Shown here piece after piece: positions 48,998 to 58,162 of a stretch of 64,000 nucleotides of DNA (positions are counted from its first letter, which is position 1; each line of letters begins with the position of its first letter). The notes under the pieces were generated by a model. It ran no database searches. It was not told the DNA's origin and was given only the letters and a program-made list of their open reading frames with translations. The DNA lies in NCBI RefSeq assembly GCF_019218885.1, contig NZ_JAHUWT010000001.1:1054001-1118000 (forward strand), given 5' to 3'. The translations under genes were made by a program, and so were the position numbers. The stretch comes from Bordetella sp. BOR01 (GTDB lineage Bacteria; Pseudomonadota; Gammaproteobacteria; Burkholderiales; Burkholderiaceae_B).

Positions 48998-50005
48998 CTA
49001 CAGCAGGCCTTTTTCCTTGAAGTACTTCTCGGCACCCGGGTGCAGCGGGGCCGACAGGCCGTTCTTGGTCATGTCTTCGGCTTTCAGGTGCGCGAAGGCC
49101 GGATGCAGTTTCTTGAAGTCATCCAGGTTGTCGAATACCGCCTTGACGATGGTGTAGACGGTTTCCTCGGGCACGTCCGCCGAGGTGACGAACGTCGCCG
49201 TCACGCCGTAGGTCTTGGTGTCCTCGGGGTTGCCGGGGTACAGCCCGCCGGGAATGGTGGCGTGGGCATAGTACGCGTACTTCTCGACCAGCTCGTCCAC
49301 TGCCGGCCCGGTCAGCGACACCAGTTGCGCGCCGCAGGTGGTGGCCGGATCCTGGATGTTGGCCGACGGGTGGCCCACGCCGTAGAAGAAGCCGTCGATC
49401 TTGCCGTCGCACAGCGCCGAGCCATGCTCGTCGGGGCGCAGTTCCGAGGCCAGCGAGAAGTCCTTCATGGTCCAGCCCATGGTGGCCAGCAGCTCTTCCA
49501 TGGAAGCGCGGGTGCCGGAACCGGGGTTGCCCACGTTGAAGCGCTTGCCCTTGAAGTCTTCGAACGACTTGATGTTGGCTTCTTTGCGAGCCACCACGGT
49601 GAAGGGTTCGGGATGGATCGAGAAGACCGAGCGCAGTTTCTTGAATTCACCCGCGTCCTTGAATTGGCCGGCGCCGTTGTAGGCGTTGTAGCCCACGTCG
49701 GATTGCACCACGCCCAGGTCCAGTTCGCCGGCCTTGATGGTGTTCACGTTGAACACCGAGCCGCCGGTGGATTCGACCGAGCAGCGGATGCCGTGCGACG
49801 AGCGGTCTTTATTGACCAGCCGGCAGATCGAGCCGCCGGCGGCGTAGTACACGCCCGTGACACCACCGGTGCCGATGCTGACGAACTTTTGCTGCGCCGA
49901 GGCGGGCAGCGGGGCGGCGAATGCCATGGCCACGGCCGCGCAAGCCGCGGCCAGGCCCAAGGTTTTCTTCTTGTTGCCCAAGGTGTGTTTGACTGACTTG
50001 CTCAT
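48998..50005 (-). CDS. TAXI-family TRAP transporter binding protein
   Basis: A 335-residue secreted protein with signal peptide ([25 protein letters not shown], split by one polar residue) and the TAXI opening [25 protein letters not shown]. It then shows [18 protein letters not shown] and [25 protein letters not shown] proteins commonly bind carboxylates such as glutamate or 2-oxoglutarate; the ligand here is unknown. ATG at 50005 follows AAGGAG. It precedes the fused permease by 125 bp; that gap holds GC-rich inverted sequences that could lower permease expression relative to the binding protein (inference). Confidence 0.9.
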   Translation of the reverse strand: MSKSVKHTLGNKKKTLGLAAACAAVAMAFAAPLPASAQQKFVSIGTGGVTGVYYAAGGSICRLVNKDRSSHGIRCSVESTGGSVFNVNTIKAGELDLGVVQSDVGYNAYNGAGQFKDAGEFKKLRSVFSIHPEPFTVVARKEANIKSFEDFKGKRFNVGNPGSGTRASMEELLATMGWTMKDFSLASELRPDEHGSALCDGKIDGFFYGVGHPSANIQDPATTCGAQLVSLTGPAVDELVEKYAYYAHATIPGGLYPGNPEDTKTYGVTATFVTSADVPEETVYTIVKAVFDNLDDFKKLHPAFAHLKAEDMTKNGLSAPLHPGAEKYFKEKGLL

Positions 50006-50122
50006 ACAAACTCCTTTTGAGGATTTTCCCCGTGAAATACCGGTGTTTCCGGCGAATGGCGCGTCCGAGCCAGGGCGCGCGGTGTACGGCGCCGGGGCTG
50101 TGCCCCGGTGCATCAGTAAAGC

Positions 50123-51463
50123 CTAAGATCGGGTTTGAGCGATGGCCGCGTCGATGGCGCCGGCCAGGCGTTCGGTCAATTGGTCCAGTTCGTCGTTCGA
50201 CACAATGAAAGGCGGAGCCAGCAGCACGTGATCGCCCAGTTGGCCGTCGATGGTGCCGCCCATGGGGTAGACCATCAGTCCGCGGGCCATGGCCTCGCGC
50301 TTGATGCGTGCGTGCAGGGCATGCCTGGGGTCGAATGGCTGCTTGCTCGCGCGGTCGGCGACCAGTTCGACGCCCATGAACAGGCCGCGCCCGCGGATAT
50401 CGCCCACATGGGGATGTTCGCCCAGCGCGGCGTGCAGGCGCTGGCGCAGGCCGGCCCCCTGGTCGCGCACGCGTTGCAGCAGGCCGTCGCGGCGTATCAC
50501 GTCCTGTACGGCCAGCGCCGCGGCGCAGGCCGTGGCATGCCCCAGGTAGGTATGGCCATGCTGGAAAAAGCCGGTTCCCGCGCTCATGGCGGCGACGATC
50601 TTCTGCTGTGCCATGACGGCGCCGATGGCCTGGTAGCCGCCGCCCAGGCCCTTGGCGATGGTGATCAGATCGGGCACGATGTCTTCCTGTTCAACGGCGT
50701 ACAGGCTGCCGGTGCGGCCCATGCCGCACATGACTTCATCGGCGATCAGCAGCACGCCATGGCGGTCGCACACTTCGCGGATACGGCGGAAGTAGCCCGG
50801 CACCGCGGCCAGGGCGCCGGCGGTGGCGCCCACCACCGGTTCGGCCACGAAGGCGATCACGCTGTCGCCGCCCAGCCGTGCGATGGTGTCTTCGAGTTCC
50901 TGCGCCAGGCGTGCCCCATAGGCCTCGGGCGACTCGCCAGTGCCGGCGTCGCGGTATTCATAGCACGGCGATACGTGCGTCACGTCGATCAGCAGCGGCT
51001 TGAATTGCGCACGGCGCCACTCGTTGCCGCCCACGGCCAGGGCGCCCAGGGTGTTGCCGTGGTAACTCTGGCGGCGGGCGATGATGTGGCGCCGCTGCGG
51101 CTGGCCGATCTCGACGAAATACTGGCGCGCCATCTTCAATGCGGCCTCGACGGCTTCCGAACCTCCCGAGACGAAATAGGCGTGGCTGGTGCCGGCCGGG
51201 GCATCCGCCACCAACCGCCGGGCCAGCCGCTCGGCGACCTCGGTAGTGAAGAAGCCCGTGTGCGCATAGGCCAGTTGGTCGATCTGCGCATGCATGGCCG
51301 CCTGTACATCGGGATGATTGTGACCCAGGCACGAAACGGCGGCGCCGCCCGAGCCATCGAGATACGCGCGGCCGGCGCTGTCGTAAAGCCAGGCACCCTG
51401 GCCCCGCACGGCCACGGGCGGGGTGGCGCGCAATGATCGGTGGAATACGTGGGTAGTGCTCAT
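50123..51463 (-). CDS. Class III (omega) aminotransferase
   Basis: A 446-residue PLP enzyme transferring an amino group from an omega-amino acid or amine to a keto acid. PLP Lys271 lies in TIAKGLGGGYQAIGA; Asp242 in LLIADEVMCGMGRTG binds the cofactor ring nitrogen; FVSGGSEAVEAALKMARQY and SYHGNTLGALAVGG are family blocks. The substrate cannot be assigned. The 37-bp gap to the M81 metallopeptidase gene upstream suggests a common transcript with the Bug protein and RpiR regulator. Not EctB, which is encoded separately. Confidence 0.9.
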   Translation of the reverse strand: MSTTHVFHRSLRATPPVAVRGQGAWLYDSAGRAYLDGSGGAAVSCLGHNHPDVQAAMHAQIDQLAYAHTGFFTTEVAERLARRLVADAPAGTSHAYFVSGGSEAVEAALKMARQYFVEIGQPQRRHIIARRQSYHGNTLGALAVGGNEWRRAQFKPLLIDVTHVSPCYEYRDAGTGESPEAYGARLAQELEDTIARLGGDSVIAFVAEPVVGATAGALAAVPGYFRRIREVCDRHGVLLIADEVMCGMGRTGSLYAVEQEDIVPDLITIAKGLGGGYQAIGAVMAQQKIVAAMSAGTGFFQHGHTYLGHATACAAALAVQDVIRRDGLLQRVRDQGAGLRQRLHAALGEHPHVGDIRGRGLFMGVELVADRASKQPFDPRHALHARIKREAMARGLMVYPMGGTIDGQLGDHVLLAPPFIVSNDELDQLTERLAGAIDAAIAQTRS

Positions 51464-51500
51464 GTCGGTAGGTTCGATGAAAAGCGGGCGCCGCAGGCGC

Positions 51501-52982
51501 TCAGGAAGGGTGGTCGCAAAAGGGGTAGGCCTGGCGATCGGCGTGGCGGTAGGGCAGCGTGGTCAGGTCGGCGGGCCCGTAATCGGGCGTATCGACGATC
51601 AATATCTCTTGCGCCAGCGGCTCGTAATGGTGGCGGAAATGGGTCTTGGAACGCAGCACGATGATGTCGAAGTCTGACGATTTCAGGCCGAAAATCCGGA
51701 ACGGGTCTTCGTCCACGCCGAAGACGTAATTTGACGTGACGCTGACCGACACGCCGCCGATCTGCAGCAGGGCGCTCGGGCCCAAATCCACCGGCATGCC
51801 GTGGTTCATGCGCCCCGACACGCGAAACTGCATCGGGCCGGCTTGCAGCACGCGGGCCTCGACGGTCAGGCGCGGCCCCGCCCGTTCGGACGTCCAGCCG
51901 CCCAGTTCCAGGGGGCCGGTGCGGCCCGCACCGATTTCGGCGGCGCGTTGCGCGGCCTGCGGGTCCATGACAAAGGGCACCGCGGCGCTCTCGACATGGC
52001 GGGCCAGCAGTTCGGCCAGCACATAGGTGGAGTCATTCATGCGGTCGGCATGTTCCAGCAGCACATAGGGTTTGCCGGCCGGATGCGCCAACACGTAATC
52101 GACCGCCTGCTTCACGTTCAGCACCTGCAGGGCGTGGTACAGCTCGCGGCGTTGCGCGTGGATGCGGGCGCTGAGCTGTTCGGCCACCTGGCGGGCGCGT
52201 TCGGGGGCGGCGTCGGTGACGCACAGCACCGCAAAACCGGTATTGGGGGCATCGGCGTAGGAAAAGCCGGCCATCACCGAGATATCCATATAGCCAGCTT
52301 CGGCGCGCTCGAGTTCGCGGGCCTGGGCCAGGATGCCGGCCAGGCAGGGCAGGGCCGTGGCGCTGAAAATGCTGGGCACCAGCACGCCAGGCTTGGCGAT
52401 GGCCATGCTGGGCCGGATCTCGCCGCGCAGGGTGCGCACCAGGCAGCACGCCGCGCGGCGGCCCGTGTCGCCCATGTCGGTATGGGGCGACTGCTGGTAG
52501 GCAAAGGCTGCGTCCAGGTTCTGCAGGGTGCGTGCGTCCAGGTTGCCATGGTAGTCGAATGCCACCACCAGCGGCAGGTCCGGGCCGATCGCGGCGCGCA
52601 CCGTGTCGATGATATGGTGCTCGGGGTCCAGGTACGACGGCGCCCAGGATGCGCCATGCAGGTGCAGCAGCACGCCATCGAGCTTGCCGCGCTCGGCCCG
52701 CAGCGCCGTGGCGATCTCGTCGGCGTAGCGCTCGATGGCCTCGTCCGAGGCGGGGCCCAGCGCGCCGCGATACGCGTTCAAGATGGGCAACATGCGGGCC
52801 CCTTCCTGCTCGCAGACCTCGATGAACCCGCCGATCACGGTGTTGGTGCCGCGCAGGGCCGTCACTATATCGGTGCCGCGCTGGCAGCCTTGTTCGAAAT
52901 CGGCGTAAGTCGAGACTACCGGCAGGAAGCTGACCGACTCGATATGGAAACCGGCGATGGCGATGTTCATGGCGGGGTTCAT
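51501..52982 (-). CDS. M81-family metallopeptidase (MlrC-like)
   Basis: A 493-residue protein of the M81 family, named after the microcystin-degrading MlrC. Landmarks are IAIAGFHIESVSFLP at the N-terminus (the family usually has HExNTF), LDGVLLHLHGAS, FDYHGNLDA, SPHTDMGDTGRRAA and a C-terminal glycan/metal-site-like block FGLKSSDFDIIVLRSKTHFR (split). ATG at 52982 overlaps the preceding stop (ATGA); an in-frame ATG at 52970 would also give a family-like start. In proteobacteria most M81 proteins have unknown amide or peptide substrates. Confidence 0.85.
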   Translation of the reverse strand: MNPAMNIAIAGFHIESVSFLPVVSTYADFEQGCQRGTDIVTALRGTNTVIGGFIEVCEQEGARMLPILNAYRGALGPASDEAIERYADEIATALRAERGKLDGVLLHLHGASWAPSYLDPEHHIIDTVRAAIGPDLPLVVAFDYHGNLDARTLQNLDAAFAYQQSPHTDMGDTGRRAACCLVRTLRGEIRPSMAIAKPGVLVPSIFSATALPCLAGILAQARELERAEAGYMDISVMAGFSYADAPNTGFAVLCVTDAAPERARQVAEQLSARIHAQRRELYHALQVLNVKQAVDYVLAHPAGKPYVLLEHADRMNDSTYVLAELLARHVESAAVPFVMDPQAAQRAAEIGAGRTGPLELGGWTSERAGPRLTVEARVLQAGPMQFRVSGRMNHGMPVDLGPSALLQIGGVSVSVTSNYVFGVDEDPFRIFGLKSSDFDIIVLRSKTHFRHHYEPLAQEILIVDTPDYGPADLTTLPYRHADRQAYPFCDHPS

Positions 52983-53962
52983 TGCACGGGCAGCTTGGCC
53001 TGCTTGACGACTTCGGCCCATTTGCGGGTTTCCTGGGCGGCGTAGTCCGATAGCGCCTGGGGCGTGCCGCCCACGATTTCGATGCCCATGTCCTGCAGCC
53101 GTTGGCGCGTGGCCGGCTCTTGCAGGGCCTTGTTGAAGGCGGCGTTGAGTTTTTGCACGATCTCTGCGGGCGTGCCCGGCGGGGCCACCAGCCCGCCCCA
53201 GGCCACGCTCTCGAAGCCGGGCTGCAGCGTTTCCGCAATGGTGGGCAGGTCGGGAAACAGCGGCGAGCGCTGCAGGCTTGTGATGGCCAGCGGCCGCAGC
53301 TTCCCGGACCGGATGTGCGCGCTGATGCTGGCGGTATTGTCGATCAAGGCATCGACCGTGCCGCCGATCACGTCGGTGGTGGCCGCGGGGCTGCCGCGGT
53401 AGGGCACGTGCATCATGCGCAGGCCTGCCGTTTGCGCGAGCAGCTCGCCGCTCAGGTGGCCCGACGTGCCCTGGCCGGGCGAGGCGTAGGTGACCTGGTC
53501 GGGACGCTGCTTCACATAGTCGGCGAACTGGCCTATCGACTGTGCCGGCGATTGCGGGTTGACGGCCAGGATGTTGGCGACCTTGATCAGCAGCGCCACG
53601 GGCGCCAGCCGGTCGGGATCGTAGGGCAATTCCTTGAACGTACTGCGGTTGATGGCCAGGGTGACGTTGTTGGCATAGCCTACGGTGTAGCCATCGGGCT
53701 GCGCGCGGTAGACCTCGGTAATGCCGGCGATGCCGGACGAGCCGGGCTTGTTTTCCACCACCAGGGTCTGGCCCAGGTCCTGGCCGGCTACCTGCGCCAG
53801 CAGGCGGATGATGATGTCGGGCGAACCGCCGGCGGCCGATGGCACCACGACCTTGATTGCCCGTTGCGGATAATCCTGCGCGGCCGCAGGCGCGGCCAGC
53901 AGCGCGCACAGCAGCGCACCGGTCAGGCGGAATTTCATGTTGCGGCCAGGCAGGTGCTCCAT
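52979..53962 (-). CDS. Bug-family (TctC-like) tripartite transporter binding protein
   Basis: A 327-residue secreted protein with signal sequence (FRLTGALLCALLAAPAAAQ) followed by YPQRAIKVVVPSAAGGSPDII, the hallmark Bug N-terminus, plus VPYRGSPAATTDVIGGTVDAL and GLVAPPGTPAEIVQKLN. Bug proteins bind carboxylates or amides and are very numerous in Bordetella-like genomes. No TctA/TctB permease genes are adjacent. ATG at 53962 has AGAGGA upstream; an internal ATG eight codons later is less well placed. Overlaps the M81 gene by 4 bases. Confidence 0.93.
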   Translation of the reverse strand: MEHLPGRNMKFRLTGALLCALLAAPAAAQDYPQRAIKVVVPSAAGGSPDIIIRLLAQVAGQDLGQTLVVENKPGSSGIAGITEVYRAQPDGYTVGYANNVTLAINRSTFKELPYDPDRLAPVALLIKVANILAVNPQSPAQSIGQFADYVKQRPDQVTYASPGQGTSGHLSGELLAQTAGLRMMHVPYRGSPAATTDVIGGTVDALIDNTASISAHIRSGKLRPLAITSLQRSPLFPDLPTIAETLQPGFESVAWGGLVAPPGTPAEIVQKLNAAFNKALQEPATRQRLQDMGIEIVGGTPQALSDYAAQETRKWAEVVKQAKLPVQ

Positions 53963-53979
53963 GGTGGTTCCTCTTCGGT

Positions 53980-54954
53980 CTAGTGGTTGGGCTGTCCCGC
54001 CGCTGCCGACCAGTACACCTTGTCGGCATGCATCCGGTCTTCGATCTCGCTCAGGCGATTCAGTATTTCCACGCCGCCGCGTGCCGTCAGGCGCGCGATC
54101 AGGTGTTCGGCAAGGCCCAGCAGCCCCGCGGTCGTGTGAAAGAAAGAGCCCGGCCCGCGCTGCAGGGGCTGCTGCCGCACGCCATCGCGGTCGGGGCGCT
54201 CGAACAGCAGAACGTGGCGTGCATCGACCGCCAGCGGCGACAGGGTGTCGTCGGTCAGGGCGATGACGGCCACGCCTTGCTGCGCGGCTTGCCGCGCGAG
54301 CCGCACGGTCGCGCTGGGATAGGGCGATTGCGAAATGGCGATCAGCGCGTCGGTTTCCCGCAGGTTGTCGACGGTCTCGGCCTGCAGGCCGCCCAGCCCA
54401 TCGATCAGCACGCTGTTGCGCCGTACCAGTTGGTAGGCGTAGTGCATCTGGAAGGCAATGCCGAACGCCGAGCGTGTTCCCAGGAATCCCACCTGGCGCG
54501 CGTCGAGCAGGGTCTTGACGGCGGCGTCGAAGGCCGCCGAACTGTTCAGCGTGCACACTGACTGGATCGCCTGCGCCTGCAGGCCTGTCAGGGCGTCATG
54601 GCCGGGCTGGCCGGCGCTGCCGTGCAGGGCCTGAAGTTCGGCGGCACGTTCGCGCAGGCTGGCGGGGCGTTCGCCGGCCAGCGCCTGCTGGAACGGCGCA
54701 CGGAAGACCTCGTAGCTGTCGTAGCCGGCCGCCCGGGCCAGCCGCAGCATGGTGGCCGGGGCCACCCCCAGCGCCTGCGCCTGGCGCCGCATCGACCACA
54801 GGCCGACTTCGACAGGATGGTCGGCGACCCAATGCGCGGCGCGCTGCAGCTCGGGCGGCAATTGCTCAAGCAGGCTTTGCAGGCGTTGCAGGACCAATAA
54901 AGGAGGGGCGGGCGCAGGCACGATGGCGGTGGCAGCAAGCGATAAAAAACACAT
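53980..54954 (-). CDS. RpiR/MurR-family transcriptional regulator with SIS domain
   Basis: A 324-residue regulator. The N-terminal HTH_6 domain (about residues 15-90) includes LRRAAHWVADHP-like sequence and MRRQAQALGVAPATMLRLARAAGY. The C-terminal SIS sugar-phosphate-type domain (about 130-290) includes GFLGTRSAFGIAFQMHYAY and ALIAISQSPYPSATVRLARQAAQQGV. It begins the minus-strand run Bug-M81-aminotransferase-TRAP, so it probably controls it. An 18-bp perfect palindrome lies 20 bases before its start codon. Confidence 0.88.
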   Translation of the reverse strand: MCFLSLAATAIVPAPAPPLLVLQRLQSLLEQLPPELQRAAHWVADHPVEVGLWSMRRQAQALGVAPATMLRLARAAGYDSYEVFRAPFQQALAGERPASLRERAAELQALHGSAGQPGHDALTGLQAQAIQSVCTLNSSAAFDAAVKTLLDARQVGFLGTRSAFGIAFQMHYAYQLVRRNSVLIDGLGGLQAETVDNLRETDALIAISQSPYPSATVRLARQAAQQGVAVIALTDDTLSPLAVDARHVLLFERPDRDGVRQQPLQRGPGSFFHTTAGLLGLAEHLIARLTARGGVEILNRLSEIEDRMHADKVYWSAAAGQPNH

Positions 54955-54973
54955 GATAAATAAACGTGAAAAT

Positions 54974-54991
54974 AAAAAACATATGTTTTTT
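54974..54991. promoter_or_regulatory. 18-bp perfect palindrome before the RpiR gene
   Basis: AAAAAACATATGTTTTTT is fully self-complementary and lies 19-37 bases upstream of the rpiR-type start codon. A partial copy (AAAAAACACATG) overlaps the start codon itself at 54943-54954. Good candidate for autoregulation by the SIS-domain regulator. Confidence 0.5.
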
Positions 54992-55108
54992 CCACCCCCA
55001 GGGTAATCCCCAGTCCCGCCGGTGAGGCTGCGGCCATACCCCGGCAACGCCTTTGAAAATTCCCCGGGCGTTTCCCTAAAAAGCCATATTTTTCATCATC
55101 TTCTTGAA

Positions 55109-55130
55109 ATGTGAATGCATTTATTCACAT
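55109..55130. promoter_or_regulatory. AT-rich inverted repeat upstream of ectR
   Basis: ATGTGAAT and ATTCACAT are perfect 8-bp arms around a 6-bp spacer, 18 bp upstream of the -35 box of the ect promoter. It may be an activator or osmoregulatory site, or an operator of either divergent regulator. Confidence 0.45.
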
Positions 55131-55147
55131 CTTCACGGCATTTTGGG

Positions 55148-55204
55148 TTGACCTGGGCCTGTCAAGCGCATATTATCTGGGTAGAATCATTTGAGTAGAA
55201 ATCA
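55148..55204 (+). promoter_or_regulatory. Sigma-70 promoter of the ectR-ectABCD operon with candidate EctR site
   Basis: TTGACC (55148-55153) and TATTAT (55171-55176) are spaced by 17 bp, a good match to consensus. TTGAC and GTCAA form an inverted repeat over the -35 and spacer. Just downstream, GTAGAATCA (55181-55189) and GTAGAAATCA (55195-55204) form a direct repeat at and after the start site, where MarR-type EctR repressors commonly bind. Confidence 0.65.
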
Positions 55205-55227
55205 ATCCTACTGAACTATTTTCAGTC

Positions 55228-55773
55228 ATGAACAACGTGCCTACGTCCGATCCGTCACAGCAGTACGACCTGCGCATCTTGCGTGCCCTGCGCCGCATCA
55301 CGCGTTCGATCGCGCTGCATTCGCGCCAACTCGCCGCGGTCAGCCATATCACCGCGCCGCAGTTGATGTGCCTGCGCACGGTTATCGCCAATGGCCCGCT
55401 GACTGCTACCGCCATCAGCCGCGAGATCCATGTCAGCCCCAGCACCGTGGTGGGCATTCTCGATCGCCTGGAAGACAAGGGCCTGGTGCGCCGCGAACGC
55501 GGCCGCGAAGACCGCCGCATTGTGTTCGTGTCGGCTACCGACGCCGGCCGCGAACTGGCCTTGCAGGCGCCGTCGCCCTTGCAAAAGCACCTGGCGGACG
55601 CGCTGAACGCGCTGCCCGAGCTCGAGCAGGCCACCATCACGCTCTCGCTCGAACGCATCGTGGCCCTGATGGAACAGGAAGGCCATGCGGTCGAAACCCA
55701 TGGCGACGTGTCCTCGCCCATCCTGGAAGTGCCCACCGGCGGCGCGCCGCCCGAATCGGGGCTGGTCGTATGA
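55228..55773 (+). CDS. ectR: MarR-family regulator of ectoine synthesis (EctR-like)
   Basis: A 181-residue MarR-family winged-helix protein. The DNA-binding region [51 protein letters not shown] (interrupted by variable positions) includes the wing [15 protein letters not shown]. It is located directly before ectA with a 4-base overlap, the position of EctR1 in methylotrophs and many proteobacteria, where it represses ect genes at low salinity. The symbol is assigned by context; the length is typical. No strong ribosome-binding site precedes the ATG. Confidence 0.85.
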   Translation: MNNVPTSDPSQQYDLRILRALRRITRSIALHSRQLAAVSHITAPQLMCLRTVIANGPLTATAISREIHVSPSTVVGILDRLEDKGLVRRERGREDRRIVFVSATDAGRELALQAPSPLQKHLADALNALPELEQATITLSLERIVALMEQEGHAVETHGDVSSPILEVPTGGAPPESGLVV

Positions 55774-56330
55774 GGGGGCAAGTCCTGCAATCCCCCCAAC
55801 CTTCTTCGGCCGCCCAGCCGGCCGCTGCCAGCCAGCGCCTGCAATTGCGCCCGCCGCGCCGCAACGATGGCGCCGCACTGCACCGCCTGGTGTCCGAGTG
55901 CCCGCCGCTGGACGTCAATTCTTTATATGCCTATCTGCTGCTGTGCGAGCACTTCAGCGCCACCTGCGTGGTGGCCGAAAGCGCCGGCGGCCGCATCGAT
56001 GGGTTCATTTCCGCATATTTGCCGCCAACCCGCCCCGACGCGATCTTCGTCTGGCAGGTTGCCGTGCATCCCCGCGCGCGCGGCCAACGGTTGGGCCGCA
56101 CCATGCTTCGCGAACTTTTGCAGCGCAAAGAGCTGGAGCATGTTCGTCATCTTGAAACCACGGTGGGACCTGACAACCAGGCTTCGCGCCGCACCTTCGC
56201 CGGCTTGGCCGGCGAGCTGGGCGCGCACATCTCCGAACAGCCTTTTTTCGACCGGCAGTTGTTCGGGGGTGCCGACCATGACGACGAGATGTTGTTGAAG
56301 ATAGGCCCGTTCACGCTGCCGCCACCCTGA
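55770..56330 (+). CDS. ectA: L-2,4-diaminobutyrate N-acetyltransferase
   Basis: A 186-residue GNAT enzyme that acetylates diaminobutyrate to N-gamma-acetyl-diaminobutyrate. Family blocks are [24 protein letters not shown] (interrupted), [21 protein letters not shown] and [14 protein letters not shown]. It is extended by about 25 N-terminal residues ([16 protein letters not shown]) relative to the core. ATG overlaps the ectR stop (ATGA), indicating coupled translation. Confidence 0.95.
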   Translation: MRGQVLQSPQPSSAAQPAAASQRLQLRPPRRNDGAALHRLVSECPPLDVNSLYAYLLLCEHFSATCVVAESAGGRIDGFISAYLPPTRPDAIFVWQVAVHPRARGQRLGRTMLRELLQRKELEHVRHLETTVGPDNQASRRTFAGLAGELGAHISEQPFFDRQLFGGADHDDEMLLKIGPFTLPPP

Positions 56331-56439
56331 AGGGTGTGCAGGTCGACGGCCTACCGAACCGGGACGCAGGCTGGTTCCATGCCCGCCGGGCATTGGCTGC
56401 CTCTGTGTCTGTCAATTCACGAGATGAAGGGAGGATTCT

Positions 56440-57747
56440 ATGGACTTGAAAATCTTTGACCGGATGGAGTCGGAAGTGCGTGGCTACATCCGGTCGTTTC
56501 CGGTGATATTCAGTCAGGCTCGGGGCTCTGTCCTGATCGATGAGGAAGGTGGCGAGTACATCGACTTCTTCAGCGGCGCGGGCACCTTGAACTACGGCCA
56601 CAACAACCCGGTCTTCAAGGAAAAACTGCTCGAGTACCTGGAATCCGACGGCGTCGTGCATGGCCTGGACATGGCCACCAGTGCCAAGAAGCAATTCCTG
56701 GAGACTGTCGATCGCGTGTTGCTTAAGCCGCGCAACTGGCAGTACACCTTGCAGTTCACGGGGCCGACCGGTACCAATGCGGTCGAGGCAGCGTTGAAGA
56801 TCGCGCGCCAGGTCAAGGGCCGTTCCAACATCATTTCGTTCACGCACGGATTCCACGGCGTCAGCGGCGGTTCGTTGGCCGCGACGGCCAACATGAAGTT
56901 CCGCGACGCGGCCGGCTATGCGCTGGGCAATACGACCTTCATGCCGTATGACGGCTATTTCGGCCCCGACGTCGACACCATCGCCTATCTCGAGCGCATG
57001 CTGGAAGACCCCAGCAGCGGCCTGGACAAGCCGGCCGGCGTCATCGTCGAGACGGTGCAGGGCGAGGGCGGCGTCAACGTGGCCACGCTGCGCTGGCTGA
57101 AAGAGCTGGAAAAACTCTGCCACCGCCATGACATGCTGTTGATCGTGGACGACATCCAGGTCGGTTGCGGCCGTACCGGCAGCTTCTTCAGCTTCGAATC
57201 GGCGGGCATCCGTCCCGACATCATCACGCTGTCGAAATCCCTGTCGGGTTTCGGGCTGCCCATGTCGCTGGTGCTGATGAAGCCCGAGCTCGACATCTGG
57301 AAACCGGGCGCGCACAGCGGCACGTTCCGCGGCAACAACCTGGCGTTCGTCACCGCCACGCAGGCGCTGGACACGTATTGGTCCAGCGATGCCTTCTCGA
57401 CCGAAGTGCAGCGCAAAGAGCGCCTGGTGCGCGACTGGCTGGAAAACCTGGCCCACAGCTATCCCAATGCCGGCCTGGCCGTGCGCGGACGCGGCCTGAT
57501 CCAGGGCCTGGTCACCACCGCCGATCCGTCGCTGGCCAACCGTATTGCGCATCAGGCCTTCAAGCGCGGCGTCGTCATCGAGACCTCGGGCGCGCAAGAC
57601 GAAGTGCTGAAGCTGCTGCCGGCCCTGACCATCGAAGACGAGCTGCTGACCCGCGGCCTGGAAACCATCGAAGCCTCGGTGGCCGAAGCGCTGGGCGAGT
57701 CGGGCCAATCTGCCCGTGTTCTGAAATTTGGAGGAAAACGTCGATGA
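56440..57747 (+). CDS. ectB: Diaminobutyrate-2-oxoglutarate transaminase
   Basis: A 435-residue class III PLP aminotransferase converting aspartate semialdehyde and glutamate to L-2,4-diaminobutyrate. The start MDLKIFDRMESEVRGYIRSFP (split) is distinctive of EctB. PLP Lys266 is in ITLSKSLSGFGLP, and Asp237/238 in VDDIQVGCGRTG. A good AGGGAGG ribosome-binding site precedes the ATG. The 109-bp gap to ectA contains a small ATGCCC/GGGCAT hairpin (56379-56393). The stop overlaps ectC. Confidence 0.97.
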   Translation: MDLKIFDRMESEVRGYIRSFPVIFSQARGSVLIDEEGGEYIDFFSGAGTLNYGHNNPVFKEKLLEYLESDGVVHGLDMATSAKKQFLETVDRVLLKPRNWQYTLQFTGPTGTNAVEAALKIARQVKGRSNIISFTHGFHGVSGGSLAATANMKFRDAAGYALGNTTFMPYDGYFGPDVDTIAYLERMLEDPSSGLDKPAGVIVETVQGEGGVNVATLRWLKELEKLCHRHDMLLIVDDIQVGCGRTGSFFSFESAGIRPDIITLSKSLSGFGLPMSLVLMKPELDIWKPGAHSGTFRGNNLAFVTATQALDTYWSSDAFSTEVQRKERLVRDWLENLAHSYPNAGLAVRGRGLIQGLVTTADPSLANRIAHQAFKRGVVIETSGAQDEVLKLLPALTIEDELLTRGLETIEASVAEALGESGQSARVLKFGGKRR

Positions 57748-58145
57748 TCGTACGCAATGTGAAAGATGTGATCGGAACTCAGGACGAAGTCCGCACCGAC
57801 ACCTGGGTCAGCCGCCGCGTGCTGCTGAAGAAGGACGGCATGGGGTTTTCGTTTCACGAGACCACCATTTTTCCCGGCGGACGTACGCACATCCACTACA
57901 AGAATCATCTTGAAGCGGTCTGGTGCGTCGAAGGCGATGGTTCCATCGAGACGATCGCCGATGGCAAGAAATATGAGCTGGGACCGGGCGTCGTGTACGC
58001 CCTGAACGAGAACGACGAGCATTGGCTGTGCGGCGGCAAAGAGCCGCTGCGCGTCATATGCGTGTTCAACCCGCCGCTGACCGGCCAGGAAGTGCACGAC
58101 GCCGAGGGCGTCTACGCGCTGCCTGCCCAAGCCCAAGCGGCCTGA
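57744..58145 (+). CDS. ectC: L-ectoine synthase
   Basis: A 133-residue cupin that cyclises N-gamma-acetyl-diaminobutyrate to ectoine. The sequence MIVRNVKDVIGT, WVSRRVLLKKDGMGFSFHET, HYKNHLEAVWCVEGDGSIE and CVFNPPLTGQEVHDAEGVY matches canonical EctC. Glu57, the Tyr of VVYAL and His of DEHW are the expected iron ligands. ATG overlaps the ectB stop by 4 bases. Compare the orphan paralogue at 15963-16361, which has Asn38 where this protein has His38. Confidence 0.97.
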   Translation: MIVRNVKDVIGTQDEVRTDTWVSRRVLLKKDGMGFSFHETTIFPGGRTHIHYKNHLEAVWCVEGDGSIETIADGKKYELGPGVVYALNENDEHWLCGGKEPLRVICVFNPPLTGQEVHDAEGVYALPAQAQAA

Positions 58146-58162
58146 GAACAAGGAGGCTGATT

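Noticed and set aside
50123-51463. Second EctB
   Set aside because: Class III aminotransferase, but it lacks the EctB N-terminus and is not beside ectA or ectC; the true ectB is at 56440.
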